This document shows, piece by piece, positions 1-11,700 of a stretch of 64,000 nt of DNA; positions within the stretch are counted from its first letter, which is position 1, and the number at the start of each line of letters is the position of its first letter. The notes under the pieces were generated by a model. That model searched no databases. It had not been told where the DNA came from and saw only the letters and a list, made by a program, of their open reading frames with translations. Made by a program: the position numbers and the translations under genes. The stretch is from Symbiodinium natans (lineage: Eukaryota > Sar > Dinophyceae > Suessiales > Symbiodiniaceae). The stretch spans positions 212,001 to 276,000 of the forward strand of contig CAJNDS010002671.1 in assembly GCA_905221605.1 (NCBI GenBank), given 5' to 3'.

Positions 1-2304
1 AGCTGGAGGACGCACTCCTCCTTCGCTCAGGGCAGCAGGCGGCCGCGCAGGCAGGTCAGTCGAAACAGAACAGAACATATCTGTAAACGCTGCTCGTCGA
101 TGGCCTCGGCCCGGCCAGTTAAGCCCATCGAAGGTTTACGGGCCGCAAATGGGTCCCTAGCCGCCCTAGCCTTGGTGTGGCCACACAACCCAACTCCAGA
201 TTGTTGGCTACTCCAACTCAAACGGCAGTGCGGGAAGGCGGTGCCGCGGCACTGGGCGAGGAAGTCGGAGGTGGGGAATCAGGGGCTCTACGGGAACTTG
301 ATGCCTGCGGCCCGGGGCCAAGGCAAACATGGAAAAAGTGGTTCGTGATAATCATCTTATGGGACACACAGTTTTCTCACAGCTCAGCTGAAAGCGTAAG
401 TCGTTGCAGAGGTTCTTGACACGTCAATCTTGCAGGACTTCAACCTCATGGATGAAAAGCAGGCTGCGCCGCGCCCCTCCCACGCCCATTTCCATGCTGA
501 TTGCGAGTGCTTCGTTGAGCCAGGCAGCCAGACATTAAGCAGGACCCATGCGTAGGTGATCTAATTATTCCAAAAATATTATCGGCAAAGCTTCAGCTGC
601 AGCCCTTGGGCATTTCGCAGGGCCTCATATTCGATCATATTCGGACTTGCATTGCTTTGTCCTCCTTTGCCCGCCGTCTAAAGCTCGGCATGCTCTGCAG
701 AGATGGGTTCCAGTCACACATGTGAGTAGCAGCAACCTTGTTGGAACAATAGTGGGAGTCAGCCCGGGTCATTCGTAGCAAGCCTGTCGCTTCAACACAG
801 CAGCTGTCACTAGTCCTGAATGCCGTTCGTGCGATGCCGATGCCAAAGAACCCTGCTGGCCAAAAGCGAGTTGCCTTGACTGACACCCACGTACCACTGC
901 TGTGCGACATCACAAAGTACCTTGTGCTGGGTTGGCAGTCCGGCAGGTTTTCTGTATGTCACCGCCTGCACGATACAGATATCTGCATCTTTCGGCGGAA
1001 CGAGCTTAGGTAGCAGTTCTGAAATTTAATGGGGCACGTCCTTGTTTAACTTAACTGTGATGCTGTAGACTTTAGGCTTTGAAGACTCTTGTTGCCAGCA
1101 GAACCCCGCGGGCCCAGACTGGGAGAGACGGTTGTAAATGTTGACAGAACAGGTCGGGCGAGCTTGTCGAACTGGGCGTTGATGTCGCACCCCGCTGCGT
1201 GCATTCGCAGGGTGTGCAGGTTGACCTGTGCAAAGGCACGGGCGATGGCTGACGGCTGCGAGGCTGCGAGTTCCCCTAGTACTTGTGCGCCAAACCCTGC
1301 GCAGGCGAGCCCCTCCGTCGCCCGGACTCGGAACGACCTGGCGTGAAGAAGCAAGATACCCCGCGCCTGGACGGAACTCGTGTATAGGTCCATTTAGGCT
1401 GGTCTTTCTGCTTAGCAGTCCCTACCAGACGGGGTGTGCACGGCCAGGGCCAAAGCCCCCTTGGCTTCAGCTGCAGTTTGCCGCCTTGCGCTGGGGCTGC
1501 TGGGCATCGCCCCCCATGAGCTGCCGGGAATGCACTGAATCTTGAGACAGGTCCGCACCTGTCAACACTTATCCGACGAGCATTGATGCCATTGAGGAAG
1601 CCGAACACTTGGGGGGAGGTGTGGCTCAGCTTCCAGGCCCGGTTGAAGCGTCTGGTTGTAGGGCTCGGATCTGCCAGGCCACGTGGGTGCAGAATTCTGA
1701 CTTGCTTGGGGCGGTTGGCCTGCGGTTTCGATGTCAAGATCTGCTGAGCGGCGCAGCTTCGATAGGTCAGAGAGGGTCGGACCGGTCTCTGCCAGAGTCT
1801 CTGCCTTTTCCGTGTTTCAACAGGACACAACGTGTCAGAAGCTCGGGCTCAGCTCCGGCTCTTCGGATTTGAAAAATAAGAAGAACAATCTCTTGGCTTA
1901 GACTTAGATCGCTGGACGCCGGTAAGGGAGGCATGGGAGGGGTCTCCCTGCTAAGCTGCTAAGGTCTCTGTGGCAAAGTCGACGTCAGCAGCAAGGCCGA
2001 CAACGAAAATTGGCAGCGCCAGGTCTTATCACACCTACGCGAATTCCTTGGACAGACAGAAGGTGAGGTGCCGCCTGCACCCTATGCAGCTTGCCAAAAG
2101 AGATCTTCACCTTAAACATTTTTACGGGGATTGCTTAAGATGACTTATATGACTTACTTAGGGCTACCTTGGGTTCATTGGGCTTTCTCATTGGGTTGGG
2201 CTTGGGGGCTTGACTTCAGCGACTTAGGCGGGAAGGCGTGGTGAGGCCACAGCCAGTGTTGTAAGCATCTCACAAGTCACAAACCGCCGTGCGCAGCAAA
2301 GTAC
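1..2304. other. No recognisable gene
   Basis: I read both strands and found no reading frame here with a recognisable domain, and no chain of short frames joined by AG-G acceptors. Open frames of about 100 codons occur on both strands (for example 1276-1830 minus) but overlap each other and read as arbitrary sequence. The stretch may hold 5' exons of the gene starting at 2305, or spacer. Confidence 0.4.
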
Positions 2305-5300
2305 ATGAACTGGAGCCTCAACCTGCAGCAAGCCAAGGCAGCGGATGGTAAGCTGATACTCGGCTGTTGTGCACATGATCTGCTGTGCTCTAGCTTCGCT
2401 TCACCATACGTTGAAAGAAAGCTGCCTCAGGATCCAGAGCAGCACCATCCACGAGCACCTGAGCCTGGCGGACTTTGCCCTTGAGCGAATAACTTGTGCC
2501 GTGAAGGCCCTCCAAGACCCGGAGCGCTTGAATCGACCCATGTGCCTGGAGCTGCACAACAAGTGTGTCAGTTGTGGCTGGTTGGCAGTAGTAGCCATCG
2601 CCACAAGTTGTGCCAGGGAGATGACAGGTATAGCTGGCGTCAGGAAGTTCTGAATTTTCAATTTTTTCCTCTGCTTCGACACATATCCTCGTATGCTGTA
2701 GTGCATGCTGCGCATCGGATGAGGTTGCTGCAAGAATACACCGAAGAGATGGCAAATGATGTTTGCAAAGACCTCAAGCAGTGGCTCGAACAGAAACTCG
2801 GCGATAATCCGATGTGTGGAAAGCTTGAAAAGACATGTTCTGCTTTTTTTTGTTGCTTGTGGCTTGTTGAGGGAGAATGTCATTCAGCACAGCCGAACGG
2901 AGTCATCGCAGCTGTCAAGAATTCTGAATCTCATGCCTTGTATCTCCTACTCGCGACATGACTCGGTTCAGGCTGTCGGTGCTGCTGTCGCTGTACCACA
3001 TCTTCTTGCTAGAGGCGCCAGTGTTTTTCAATTGACACTCCTATCACTACTATCCATTCTCGGCCCAAGTCGGCAAGAGAGACAATGTGGCTGTAATATG
3101 CTGTAATCGTACAGTACCGGCTTTTCTTCTTGACCACTGCCTTTGTGCTAGGCACGTGCAGAACTTGTTGCTAAAACGCGGCTTGTTGAGGAGATCGCAA
3201 GCTTGATACATCTACCACTCACTTACCCGATGTTCCCCGTGGCCGGTACCTACAACACGCCCTGAGCCCTGAGCAGCGGCCGCAGAAGGCTGAGCGCGAA
3301 CGCAGACGCCTGGCGGCGAAGATTGGGTCCATGGAGTCCAAGCGTTCCACTGCGGAGGCTTCGGAGACCTTCCACAGCGTGCGACACTGCTTGCCTAGGC
3401 TTTTGATTCCCAGACCGTATCATGTTCATTACCAGCATATCAGCACGAAGAAAGTGGCATGACCAGGTCGCAAAAAAGGATGCTGAAAGGCGTGGCAAGG
3501 CTGCTGGCAGTCTGCTTTCCGACGTTGCCTGCTGTAGTAGGGGGTTTCCAAATTGCGGACACTACTGGCAGGGACTCCATCGCAGTTGCGGTTGTTCGTT
3601 GATGCGGCAGGGTCGGGTCGACAGCAGGGTGCATTGACCGGCAACGGTTTGCAAGATGTGCCCAATGTAAATACACGATAGAGACTTAGATTGTGGGTGC
3701 ATCCGGATGCTTCCATGATGCATACAGGTACTGTTTGGACAGGGTCAAGCTCCGTGCCTAAGGACTTGCTGAGCAAGAGGGAAGAAACACATTTCGTGTC
3801 ATATGTATTCGTTTGTATCCAATGTATTCATGGATACTACTGTACGGCCTCACATCCAGAAGAAGACGTGACCTATGCTCAGCATGATCTGCGACCTATG
3901 AAGCACTTCACTTGAGTGGAGAGCTGCACGTAGAATGGTGCATGACCACGCTGGTACTACTATTTGCTTAAGAACCCCAAAAGAATAAATACAATAATCC
4001 GGAAGACTTGTTTTTGAATTTTTTTTGGGGATTCTTAAGCAATTAGTACGGTATCGCGCAAGGTGATGGAAGACCGATGGAATGAGGAGAAGATGAGGCG
4101 CCGAGCAGAGGCTGTTCTTGGTATCAACCTCGATGAGCAGGCGCGACCACACCTTGAGGGTTTAGGGTTTAGGGTTTAGGGTTTAGGGTTTAGGGTTTAG
4201 GGTTTAGGGTTTAGGGTTCAGGGTTTATGGACCTCAGCCAACACTTCCCAATCAAACGTTTGCTGTGCTTTATGCAGGTTACTTGCAGTTGAGTGGAACG
4301 TGCTTTCGCCATGAACCCGGGACACTGATCAAAACATGTGCCTCAGGACGTGAAAATCTACAGCCAAAGAGAAGTGGACGACATGTTCAAGGAGTGGGAG
4401 GAAAAGCCGCTAGGCTTCAGATTTCAATGACACAGGAACCGATGCACAGAGGGCTGTGGCACGGAAGGCTCCCCCAACGTAGGTGAATCAGATATGCACA
4501 AGAGTGAAATCTCCACGCAGCACTGAGCCCATCCAGGCCATTCCAAGCCCATTGATGCACTCGGGTTGGTTGATCTGCAAGAACAGATGAAGCGACTTTA
4601 GGTTCCCAGCCGGGTTGTTGTTGCGGTGTCGGCCATCGAGAAGATCGAATATTTTGTTGGCTAAGCAAAGCAAGCAAGGTCACAGGCTTCAAAAGCATCT
4701 GCGCAAAACAGAGACTACTGAAAACTGCCATCTGGAAGACATTTGTTGCTTGAACATCGCAGCATATCGCAGCTGAACTTGACAACTTTCACCTGGCTGA
4801 CTTTTCTAGTACTGCTTTCGTCCTTTAGCAAATTTGTTGTTCTGTCCTTCGTCCTTACGTAGTTCTGCTCGCTCACCATGTTGAGAGATACGTGAATGCG
4901 AGACCTGTGAAGACCTCCGTGCTAGCAGATCTTCAGCCTTGTCTTGAAAGGAGGTCGATGACTTCACTATGCTTACCAGGCTTGTAATAACCATGTTCAC
5001 AGACCGTCTTGGGTCAGTCCTGCAAATCCTCGTCTAAAGATCGGCCCTGACATGTGAAGAGGCTTGCCATTGCTGATGTTGAAAGCACATGTGCGCCATC
5101 GCAGGATTTAAGATGCTTATGCTGGCTGAGGTACCTGAAGCCACTACAGGATGAACTCGATGAGCTGCAATCCAACGACAAGAGCCGTCCTCAGCAACAT
5201 TTCGCTTTCGATATGATATTCCTGTCCCCACGTCTCGGACTTTCATTCTAATTAGGCTTCTAGGTGTTCTACGACCGTTTGTGTTCCTGGCAGACTGTGC

Positions 5301-5541
5301 CGCAGTTCACGATGGAAGCCCGACTAGAAGCCGTACTGCCATGGGAGTGAGCTGAAACTTCCACCTCAGGATGCTTACCAAAATGGCAAGTACCCGGTCA
5401 CTGAGACGTCGCTCGGCAGAAGAAATCTGTTCTCAGCATATGGTAGTATGCGGAATGTATGTATGAACGTGCAATGCTGTGCAGAAGGTACTGGCTTCGA
5501 GTCCGAAGATGAGCATGCAGAGCGGTCTGGCATGGGAAGAG
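2305..5541 (+). CDS. Unrecognised multi-exon protein rich in charged helices
   Basis: I do not recognise the family. Twelve short frames chain together: 2305-2347 (starts ATG, begins MNWSLNLQQAKA), 2418-2550, 2724-about 2822, 3152-3196, 3289-about 3378, 3467-3499, 4063-4140, 4347-4408, 5131-5203, 5264-about 5329, 5370-5435, 5488-5541. Most acceptors are AG followed by G and most donors are GC (2551, 3197, 4141, 4409, 5204, 5436); the first donor, at 2348, is GTAAGC. Phases agree at most junctions; 2822-3152 and 3378-3467 are the weakest. The product is hydrophilic and helical, with stretches such as ERERRRLAAKIG, EVDDMFKEWEEKP and LQDELDELQSND, so a structural or cytoskeletal role is possible but is only a guess. 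The last exon, ending GLAWEE, lies directly against the long frame to 7058 and is probably the same gene, apart from five extra bases at 5542-5546. The intron 4141-4346 contains a telomere-like array. Confidence 0.55.
4157..4227 (+). repeat. Interstitial telomeric array, TTTAGGG
   Basis: About nine tandem copies of TTTAGGG, one with a C in place of an A. TTTAGGG is the telomere repeat of plants and many algae, dinoflagellates included. The array lies inside an intron of the surrounding gene, so it is not a chromosome end. It may record double-strand-break repair or an inserted telomeric fragment. Confidence 0.9.
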
Positions 5542-7058
5542 GTGAGTTGGGCTTGTTGCAAACGGCACTGGCTGCTTCGGCGGACCGCGTGGCTGGTGAG
5601 CTCAGCGGTCTGCTGCTACAGCTTGGCGAAAGTATCGCAGATGGCTCGGACCTCCAAGGCATTGTGCAAGCGATCGTAGCTTTGCCTGCGCTGGACCCTC
5701 GTTTTACTCGGATGGAGAATGTGGCGGCCGTTCTTTCCCATGAAGAGCTCCACCTGTTGCAGAAGGCCTTGGAAGCTACTTCTCAGCGAGTTGTTGGAGA
5801 GCTGAGCCCGAAGCTGCTGCAGCTTGGTGAGCACTTCGCTTCAGGAAGCGCTGAGCTTGGAAACATCGTTCAGGCTATTCAGAATCTGCCGCACCGCGCC
5901 GACAAAGGGGACGGCCTAACCAACTCGGTGGGTGTAAACACCACGGCCGCGATGGTCCTGCCAAAGGGCAAAGATGGCAAAGAAGGTCAGGGGGACCTTG
6001 GCGGAGACAACGGCGGAAGGAGCTCCGAGTTCCAGGCCGAGCTTAGTCGGATGCGTGCCGGCCTCGATGCAGAACTCCAGGCCGCACGTGACGAGGCGGA
6101 GCGGCAGCGTCTTCGTGCCGAGGAGGCCATGCGCAAGCTCGAGGCGGAGGCCAGGAAGGCCGGGAGCATAATTTCTGAGCTTCGCGACAAGCTTAAGGCC
6201 TTGGAGGCTTTGCTACAAAGAGCCGGCTTGGGCAAGGAGGCGGCAGCAGCATTGTCGCAATCAGGATTGAAAGATTTCATCGCTGGGCGAGATGTGTTTG
6301 AGAGACTATACCGGGATGCTTTGCGGCGGATGCAAGCTTATGCAGAAACGCACTTGCTGTTGCTGAACAGGTCAGCGGCAGCTTTCATGCAAACTCTACA
6401 TGACCTAGCCGCATATCCTGTCGGGGCTGTGGAAGCCGCACTGGATCTGCACCACGGGCCGTCACCGCTCTTCGTCATGCGGTATGGTTCAGCACCAACG
6501 CTACAAAGCAACAGGCCATCTCCAGCATCGAGTCCGACACATGGTGCGCGCCCGCAAAACATGCGCAAGTCCAAGGCCCCAGAGACTGCGCCACAATCCC
6601 TCCGAAGAACCAAGACCGCCGAGGCACAAGTTAAAGTTAGGACAGAGCAGGTTCGAAACCAGGGCTTCAGAGAAAACCCCATTAAGCGGGCAGCTACTGA
6701 AGGCTCCGCGCTCCGTACGCCGATCAGGACTCTGCGCCAGACCCTGTTTGAAGGATTGCAAGACCACCTGCCAGCCCATGCCGGAACTTGTGGCAGGTCA
6801 TCCCAGAACCAGGCTCTTGTTGATAGTAGCTCAGATCAAGAAGGGTTGCACGGCTCGCCGGGCCTGGCCGTGTCCGCCAGCCAGCTGGTTCCTCGCCCTG
6901 GCACCGGGAGGCGAAGCCCAGCGCTTGCAAAACTGGCAGCCCGTCCGGCCAGTAGTGGTTGCAGGGGGAAGGCCCGCACTCGTGCGGCTGATGATGAACA
7001 CCAGGGCATCTTTCCAATCCACCCATCTCTGCAGGTGCAAAGCCGCAGCTTTGGATGA
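5448..7058 (+). CDS. Long frame: duplicated helical unit, coiled coil, basic tail
   Basis: A 536-codon open frame, exceptionally long for this window. I do not recognise a family. Residues 33-80 and 100-148 (counting from the first ATG) are diverged copies of one unit: each has E-L-x-L-L-Q, then RV-x-GELS, LLQLGE, and ends in IVQAI. Residues about 190-262 are Ala/Glu/Arg-rich with heptad character and should form a coiled coil. The region from about 345 onward is low-complexity, basic and Ser/Pro-rich, ending QVQSRSFG before TGA. The ATG at 5448 is probably not the true start: upstream exons at 5370-5435 and 5488-5541 flow towards this frame, and comparison of the two repeats puts the natural entry near 5547. 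Most likely the 3' part of the gene beginning at 2305; alternatively a separate gene. Confidence 0.6.
   Translation: MRNVCMNVQCCAEGTGFESEDEHAERSGMGRGELGLLQTALAASADRVAGELSGLLLQLGESIADGSDLQGIVQAIVALPALDPRFTRMENVAAVLSHEELHLLQKALEATSQRVVGELSPKLLQLGEHFASGSAELGNIVQAIQNLPHRADKGDGLTNSVGVNTTAAMVLPKGKDGKEGQGDLGGDNGGRSSEFQAELSRMRAGLDAELQAARDEAERQRLRAEEAMRKLEAEARKAGSIISELRDKLKALEALLQRAGLGKEAAAALSQSGLKDFIAGRDVFERLYRDALRRMQAYAETHLLLLNRSAAAFMQTLHDLAAYPVGAVEAALDLHHGPSPLFVMRYGSAPTLQSNRPSPASSPTHGARPQNMRKSKAPETAPQSLRRTKTAEAQVKVRTEQVRNQGFRENPIKRAATEGSALRTPIRTLRQTLFEGLQDHLPAHAGTCGRSSQNQALVDSSSDQEGLHGSPGLAVSASQLVPRPGTGRRSPALAKLAARPASSGCRGKARTRAADDEHQGIFPIHPSLQVQSRSFG
5544..5891 (+). repeat. Intragenic duplication of a ~48-residue helical unit
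   Basis: Unit 1 covers 5544-5687 and unit 2 covers 5745-5891, about 200 bases apart start to start. The protein sequences match at roughly half their positions while the DNA has drifted more, which is what a coding duplication under selection looks like. The comparison also shows that the residues leading into unit 2 (LSHEEL) correspond to LAWEE plus L upstream of unit 1 in a different frame. Confidence 0.75.
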
Positions 7059-8205
7059 GTTGAAAAAAGCGATGAAGCAGGCTGCTGAGCCGGAAGCGTC
7101 CCGAGTTCTCCCCATGCAGTCTGAGTATTTGAATTCAGCAGTTCTCATCGTGCGCGAAAACGTGCACATCGTAGATCCTCGTAGTATTTCGTAGTAGTGT
7201 CGGGGCATCATGGCATGTCTTAGACAGCCTTCGCAAGCCAGATGATCCACGCGGAGGACCCGGCCGAATGAGCATGGCTGGACCATGCTTTGGCTCCAAA
7301 GAGGGCCGCCGGGTTATTGCGCCACACGAAGCTGGAAAACCACACGCAGCACAAAAGCGTTCTCTGTGAGCATACGTGCCAGCTAGAGCACGCAGAAATG
7401 TAGACCTTTTGGTTTCAAGGGTTTTTGAGTCATTGCGCCGCATATGTTGCTGCACGTTGTTGGTTGACTTGGTTGTCGTATTCGTTGCTAGTTTTCCGTG
7501 CATACTGCAGGATGCTTGCAAGCGGCATTTATAGTTCATGAGATCTGAGATTCGAATGCATGACTCCCTTGCATGGGCTGCAGAGTATGTGCTACTCCAA
7601 CTTCACTTCACTTCAGTCAGAGATACTTCCTCACCCATGTTGTTGGGCATGCTTTTGTGTGTGCCCCACCCCCCCCGGGAACAGTCGAAGCGTGTTTTTG
7701 CTCTCTTAACACGGCCCAAGGGTTTATGATTTTGAAAGGGATGAGTTCGTGTGAGTTTAAAAGGGACAGCGAGACTTTGCTCCAGAAGCACACTCGCAGC
7801 GGCGAGACGAAAAACATAAATCCGACTGCGGTGCCACCTCTGTGAAAATGAAGTTTGCGGCTGAGCTCCTGCAGCATCCTGTAGCCATGTTCCCTTCTCC
7901 CAGTTCGCCCGTTCTTTTTGTCTGTTGCGTTCTCGTCTCTGCAGCAGGCGAAGCAGTTTCAAGCTGCTTTGAAAGGAAGCCATCAGTGAGTGCCAGGATC
8001 GGCAGCCATGATTTAGGACGTGAGACGCTCAGCTGGCCATGATGCGTCGGAGAGCAGAACAAGAAGTTGTACCGCATTGCTGCAATCAATGCCCCAGAAA
8101 CCTCCGCAAAACTTTAGATAGCCATGGATGCCGTGCATTTGAGTGCTGTAGGCTGTGGGCCGAAGAAACCGCTGACATTCGCTGGAGAAAATGCTGCGCG
8201 AAACA
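7059..8205. other. No gene recognised; possible missing PAS exons
   Basis: This lies between the stop at 7058 and the first simple repeat. Short open frames exist on both strands but I could not join any by phase and splice signals. The 5' exons of the PAS kinase that becomes visible at 8710 should lie here or under the simple repeats; a weak candidate follows the AG at about 7947. Confidence 0.3.
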
Positions 8206-8208
8206 TAG

Positions 8209-8239
<31 letters not shown>

Positions 8240-8562
8240 TTCTCTCTCTCTCTTTCTCTCTCTCGCTCTCTCTCTCGCTCTCCCCTTTCCCTCTCCGCAT
8301 GGACCTCGTCCATGGTTTTGCTCGCTCACGATACTTGAGTGCCTTCTCTTCGGAGATGCGGAACACAAGGAGTCAGAGCAGATGTTGATATCGTCGTCGT
8401 CGTCGTCGCCGTCGTGGTCGAGGTCGAGGTCGAAAGGGGTTGTGGTGGTGGTCGTGGTCGTGGTCGTGGTCGTAGTCGTGGTCGTGGTGGTGGTGGCGGC
8501 GGCGGCGGTGGTGGTGGTGGTGGTGGTGGTGCTGCCGTTGTTGTGGTGGTTGTTGTTGCTGC
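8206..8562. repeat. Simple repeats: (TC)n then (GTC/GTG)n
   Basis: 8206-8294 is a pyrimidine tract of TC with occasional TTTC and TCGC interruptions. 8391-8562 is an imperfect trinucleotide tract of GTC, GTG and GCG. Together they create long repetitive open frames on both strands that should not be read as proteins. Confidence 0.9.
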
Positions 8563-8709
8563 TTGCTCTACGGCTCGTATTGTTCGTGCAGATTATGATT
8601 GTATCCGCTAGTGGCTAGACTGTGATTCTTTTCGGTGGGTCGCGCCGTCGTCCCTACGTGCGTTCGGGCCCGCCGCGCGGTTTCTTCCTATCTGCCTGCA
8701 CATTGTCAG

Positions 8710-11700
8710 ACTGTTGCAACGGTTCGTCCTGGCGCCAGGGACGGTGAGGTCATCGGTGTCATTGGAGTTGGCCAGGACAAAGATTTTGCTGCGCCACCTC
8801 GTGCCCGAGTTAGCTTGTCGAGTGTATACTTCTGTCAGGATATCACGGAGATGAACCGGCAGAAGCAGGAGGCCTCAAAGCACCTTCTGTTTGCCTGCAG
8901 ACACATGAGGACACGTGAGGCTCTTGGTTTGTCAATTCAAGCCTGTTCAAGTCGACCTTGCAAACCAGAGCCGGAGTCGTTTTGCATCGCAGGCAGTTCG
9001 AATGGCCACAGAGTTGCAGAGCATCATACATTCGGCCCGAACCACAGTGTAGCAGCAGGAGGACCTTTGTTCAAGGAGGGTTTGCGTCACGTAGTCGCAG
9101 TTTGAGAGTCGGTTGCTGGCTCGTAGAAGCTGAATCATGACACGGCGGGAGAACTCGAAGGGGTCCAGGCTGCAGCCCCGATCATTGCGGTGGACCGCAA
9201 TAATCGCATCACCGAGCCGGGCATCCCAGAAAGTTGCGTCTCGTAGTAGCAGGAGCTCTGCATATAATGTAGCTAACTACATTAAAGTGGCTTGACCATC
9301 CTTAAAAAAAAGTTATGCCAGTGTTGCCCAGGAGCTCCCTGAGATTTCTGTGCTTGGTCATTAATTGTACTATGGGGCTCACTTGAGCATTCTAAATGTT
9401 CTAACTGCCCAAGCCTGGGCCAACCCGGGAGTCTGAATGAAGAGCTTCCTGGCACGAGGTGGAACAATCGGGTGGAGGAGATGACCGGCATCACTTCAGA
9501 ACAGGCTGCTGGCAAGGACACGATTTTGGCGTGGCTGTGCCGCAAGCTTTTCCGGCGAGAGACGCATAAGAGAACGTCCAGATTCAGATTGCCAGGACCT
9601 TCTGGTCTATATAAAGGAGAACTGCACACCCGAGGCGCTGGCAATGCAGACACGTCGATGTAGATGCTGACTACGCCGCATGGAGGTCAGCATGCTCTGT
9701 AGTGAAAGACTCGGGGGTTTCAGAGTTCAGTTTGTTGTTGCAACTGGCGCACGGCATCCTTTCTCGTTTTGGCCGCATCCGGCTTTCAGCGCGCCTTTTC
9801 CGTCGTAACTACAGAAGGGGAAGGGGCAACAAAGTTTCCGAAATGAAGCGGCCTGCGCAGCTGCTGCTGCTGGCAATGGTGCTGGAAAGACAGGCTCTAG
9901 CTGCAAGTCGAAGCTCTTGCAGCTGCGACTGTTGTGAGACTTCTGCCAGCCGTGAACCAGAATTTCCTGGAGCTATGCAGTGCAGCTTTTCCCAGGCCGG
10001 AGCCGCAACGGCGCCAACGTGTGGCAGCTTGTGTGCCAAGCATGCAGATGACGCCACGATTGACACAGCACAGAGCTTCTTAGACACCGAGCGTTTCTGC
10101 TTCATGGAGTGTGTGCCAAGCCACGAAGAGCTGCGAGCTGGTGACGCGTGTCGACCGATGTCCTTCGAGGAGAGAAAGTCATCGCACGGAGCAGGCAACA
10201 TCCGTCTGCCGAAGCCCAGCGTGCACTTCCTCAGGAAGAAGTCCTGGCAGACCGTTTTGGCTCGGGAGCCGAAGGAGTCAAAGCCTGAAGCACCCAAGGC
10301 GTGGGCTTCACTGGAAGGCACGGACATGGACAAGGTGATGTCAGAAGGAAAGCTTGCAGCCAGCAAGGCCGAGGAGGAGGCCAAGGCTGTGCAACAGGCC
10401 AGCTATGCAGGCTTCTCCGTTGTGTCGAAAGCAGCGCGTGCAGAGGAAGATGCCCGGAAAGCGGCAGTCATGGCCATGAACACGGAGGAGAAGGTCCATC
10501 AGGTGCTCGACATGGCAAGGCGTGAAGCCCACGCCGAAGCATTTGGGGTGCTCAAGGAGGTTCTCCCCCAGATGCAACAGGCGGCAAGGGCTGCTGCAAA
10601 GGCCAAAGCCTTGGCTCCAGCGTCGAAGTCTGAGGAGGCTCAGAAGAAGCAAGTCTTGGCCACCGCCAGAGCTGCAGGAGAAGGCATGAAACCGTGGGCC
10701 AATGCCATGCAGAGCGCCGTGAAGGTGCGCGATGCGTATGCCTCTCGAGGTAAGGAGCTTGCAGAGGCATCCTTAACGGCGGAGCGCAACGCACAATCCC
10801 TTGAGGAGGAGGCTCGCGCCTGGCAGACGGTACGGAGCCCACAGGCAGAACGGAAAGCCAGCAACTTGCATACGAGAGCTCAGGACTTCATGGCTACTGC
10901 GGCGGAGAATGATGAGCGGGCCACGAAGTACCTTGACATTGCCAAGTCCATCGATGGAAGTCTGCCATCTTATTCGCAGCAGGCAGAGCAGGGTGCTTAC
11001 CACGCAATGGCCATGGTCTCCCCTGATGTTCCGGCTCCGTTGCCACCACTTGCACTTGTTCAGAAGGCCGAGAAATGAGAGTGGAGGCTACATATTTTGT
11101 ACGTAGATCGTGATGCTACGCTCAGAAGACAGAGCCGATTCACCACGCCACGCGACAAAAAAGAAGTGCGACACCTGTTTTGAGACCAAATGGTATGAAG
11201 CTACAATTCAAATCTGTTCGAATCGTTGTCCATGACATTCTCAAAACTCTTGCTCGTCAGCGAAGCCGCCTCGGCTCCTGCGGGTCACAGGGAGGGCTAC
11301 CCTCACCGCCCTCACGATCCCCGCCATGCCAAGCTCACTGCACCTTGCTCCACGTTTGCCGAGTTTGTGTTGGGTCGCTGCAGTCTTGGAATTTGCTTCG
11401 TCTGCGTGCGAAAGAATAAGCTGCTAAGTTTTGCGAATTCTAAGCGAATTAGCGACTTGATGATGTGGACTTCTTTCATAGTGTTGCTAACTTCTCATGG
11501 GCATGCTCCTACCTTGCTCTTCCTTCAGGAAAGCACGGGCAGGGAAGCCCTCCGTCGCGGAGATGAAGGACTGGAAGCTAGCCGCTGTAGCTGTTGTGTT
11601 TCGAATCTTTCGAACTGTTTGAAGGTTTGTGTCTTGATGTTCCCATGATTGCGAGGCTCAGCTCTCAGGCTTGCGGAAACCAACCGCGAGCACCATGGAG

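Noticed and set aside
5376-5390. Minus-strand GCCATTTTGG resembling the spliced leader
   Set aside because: Only ten bases match and it is inside a coding exon; expected by chance.
6650-6662. tRNA B-box-like GGTTCGAAACC
   Set aside because: It lies inside a long coding frame with no A-box upstream.
8124-8618. Val/Gly-rich and Ser/Leu-rich frames
   Set aside because: They are produced by the (TC)n and (GTC)n tracts; no non-repeat domain.
9606-9616. TATATAAAGG, a TATA-box-like site before the intronless gene
   Set aside because: Dinoflagellate promoters generally lack a TATA box, and the sequence may occur by chance.
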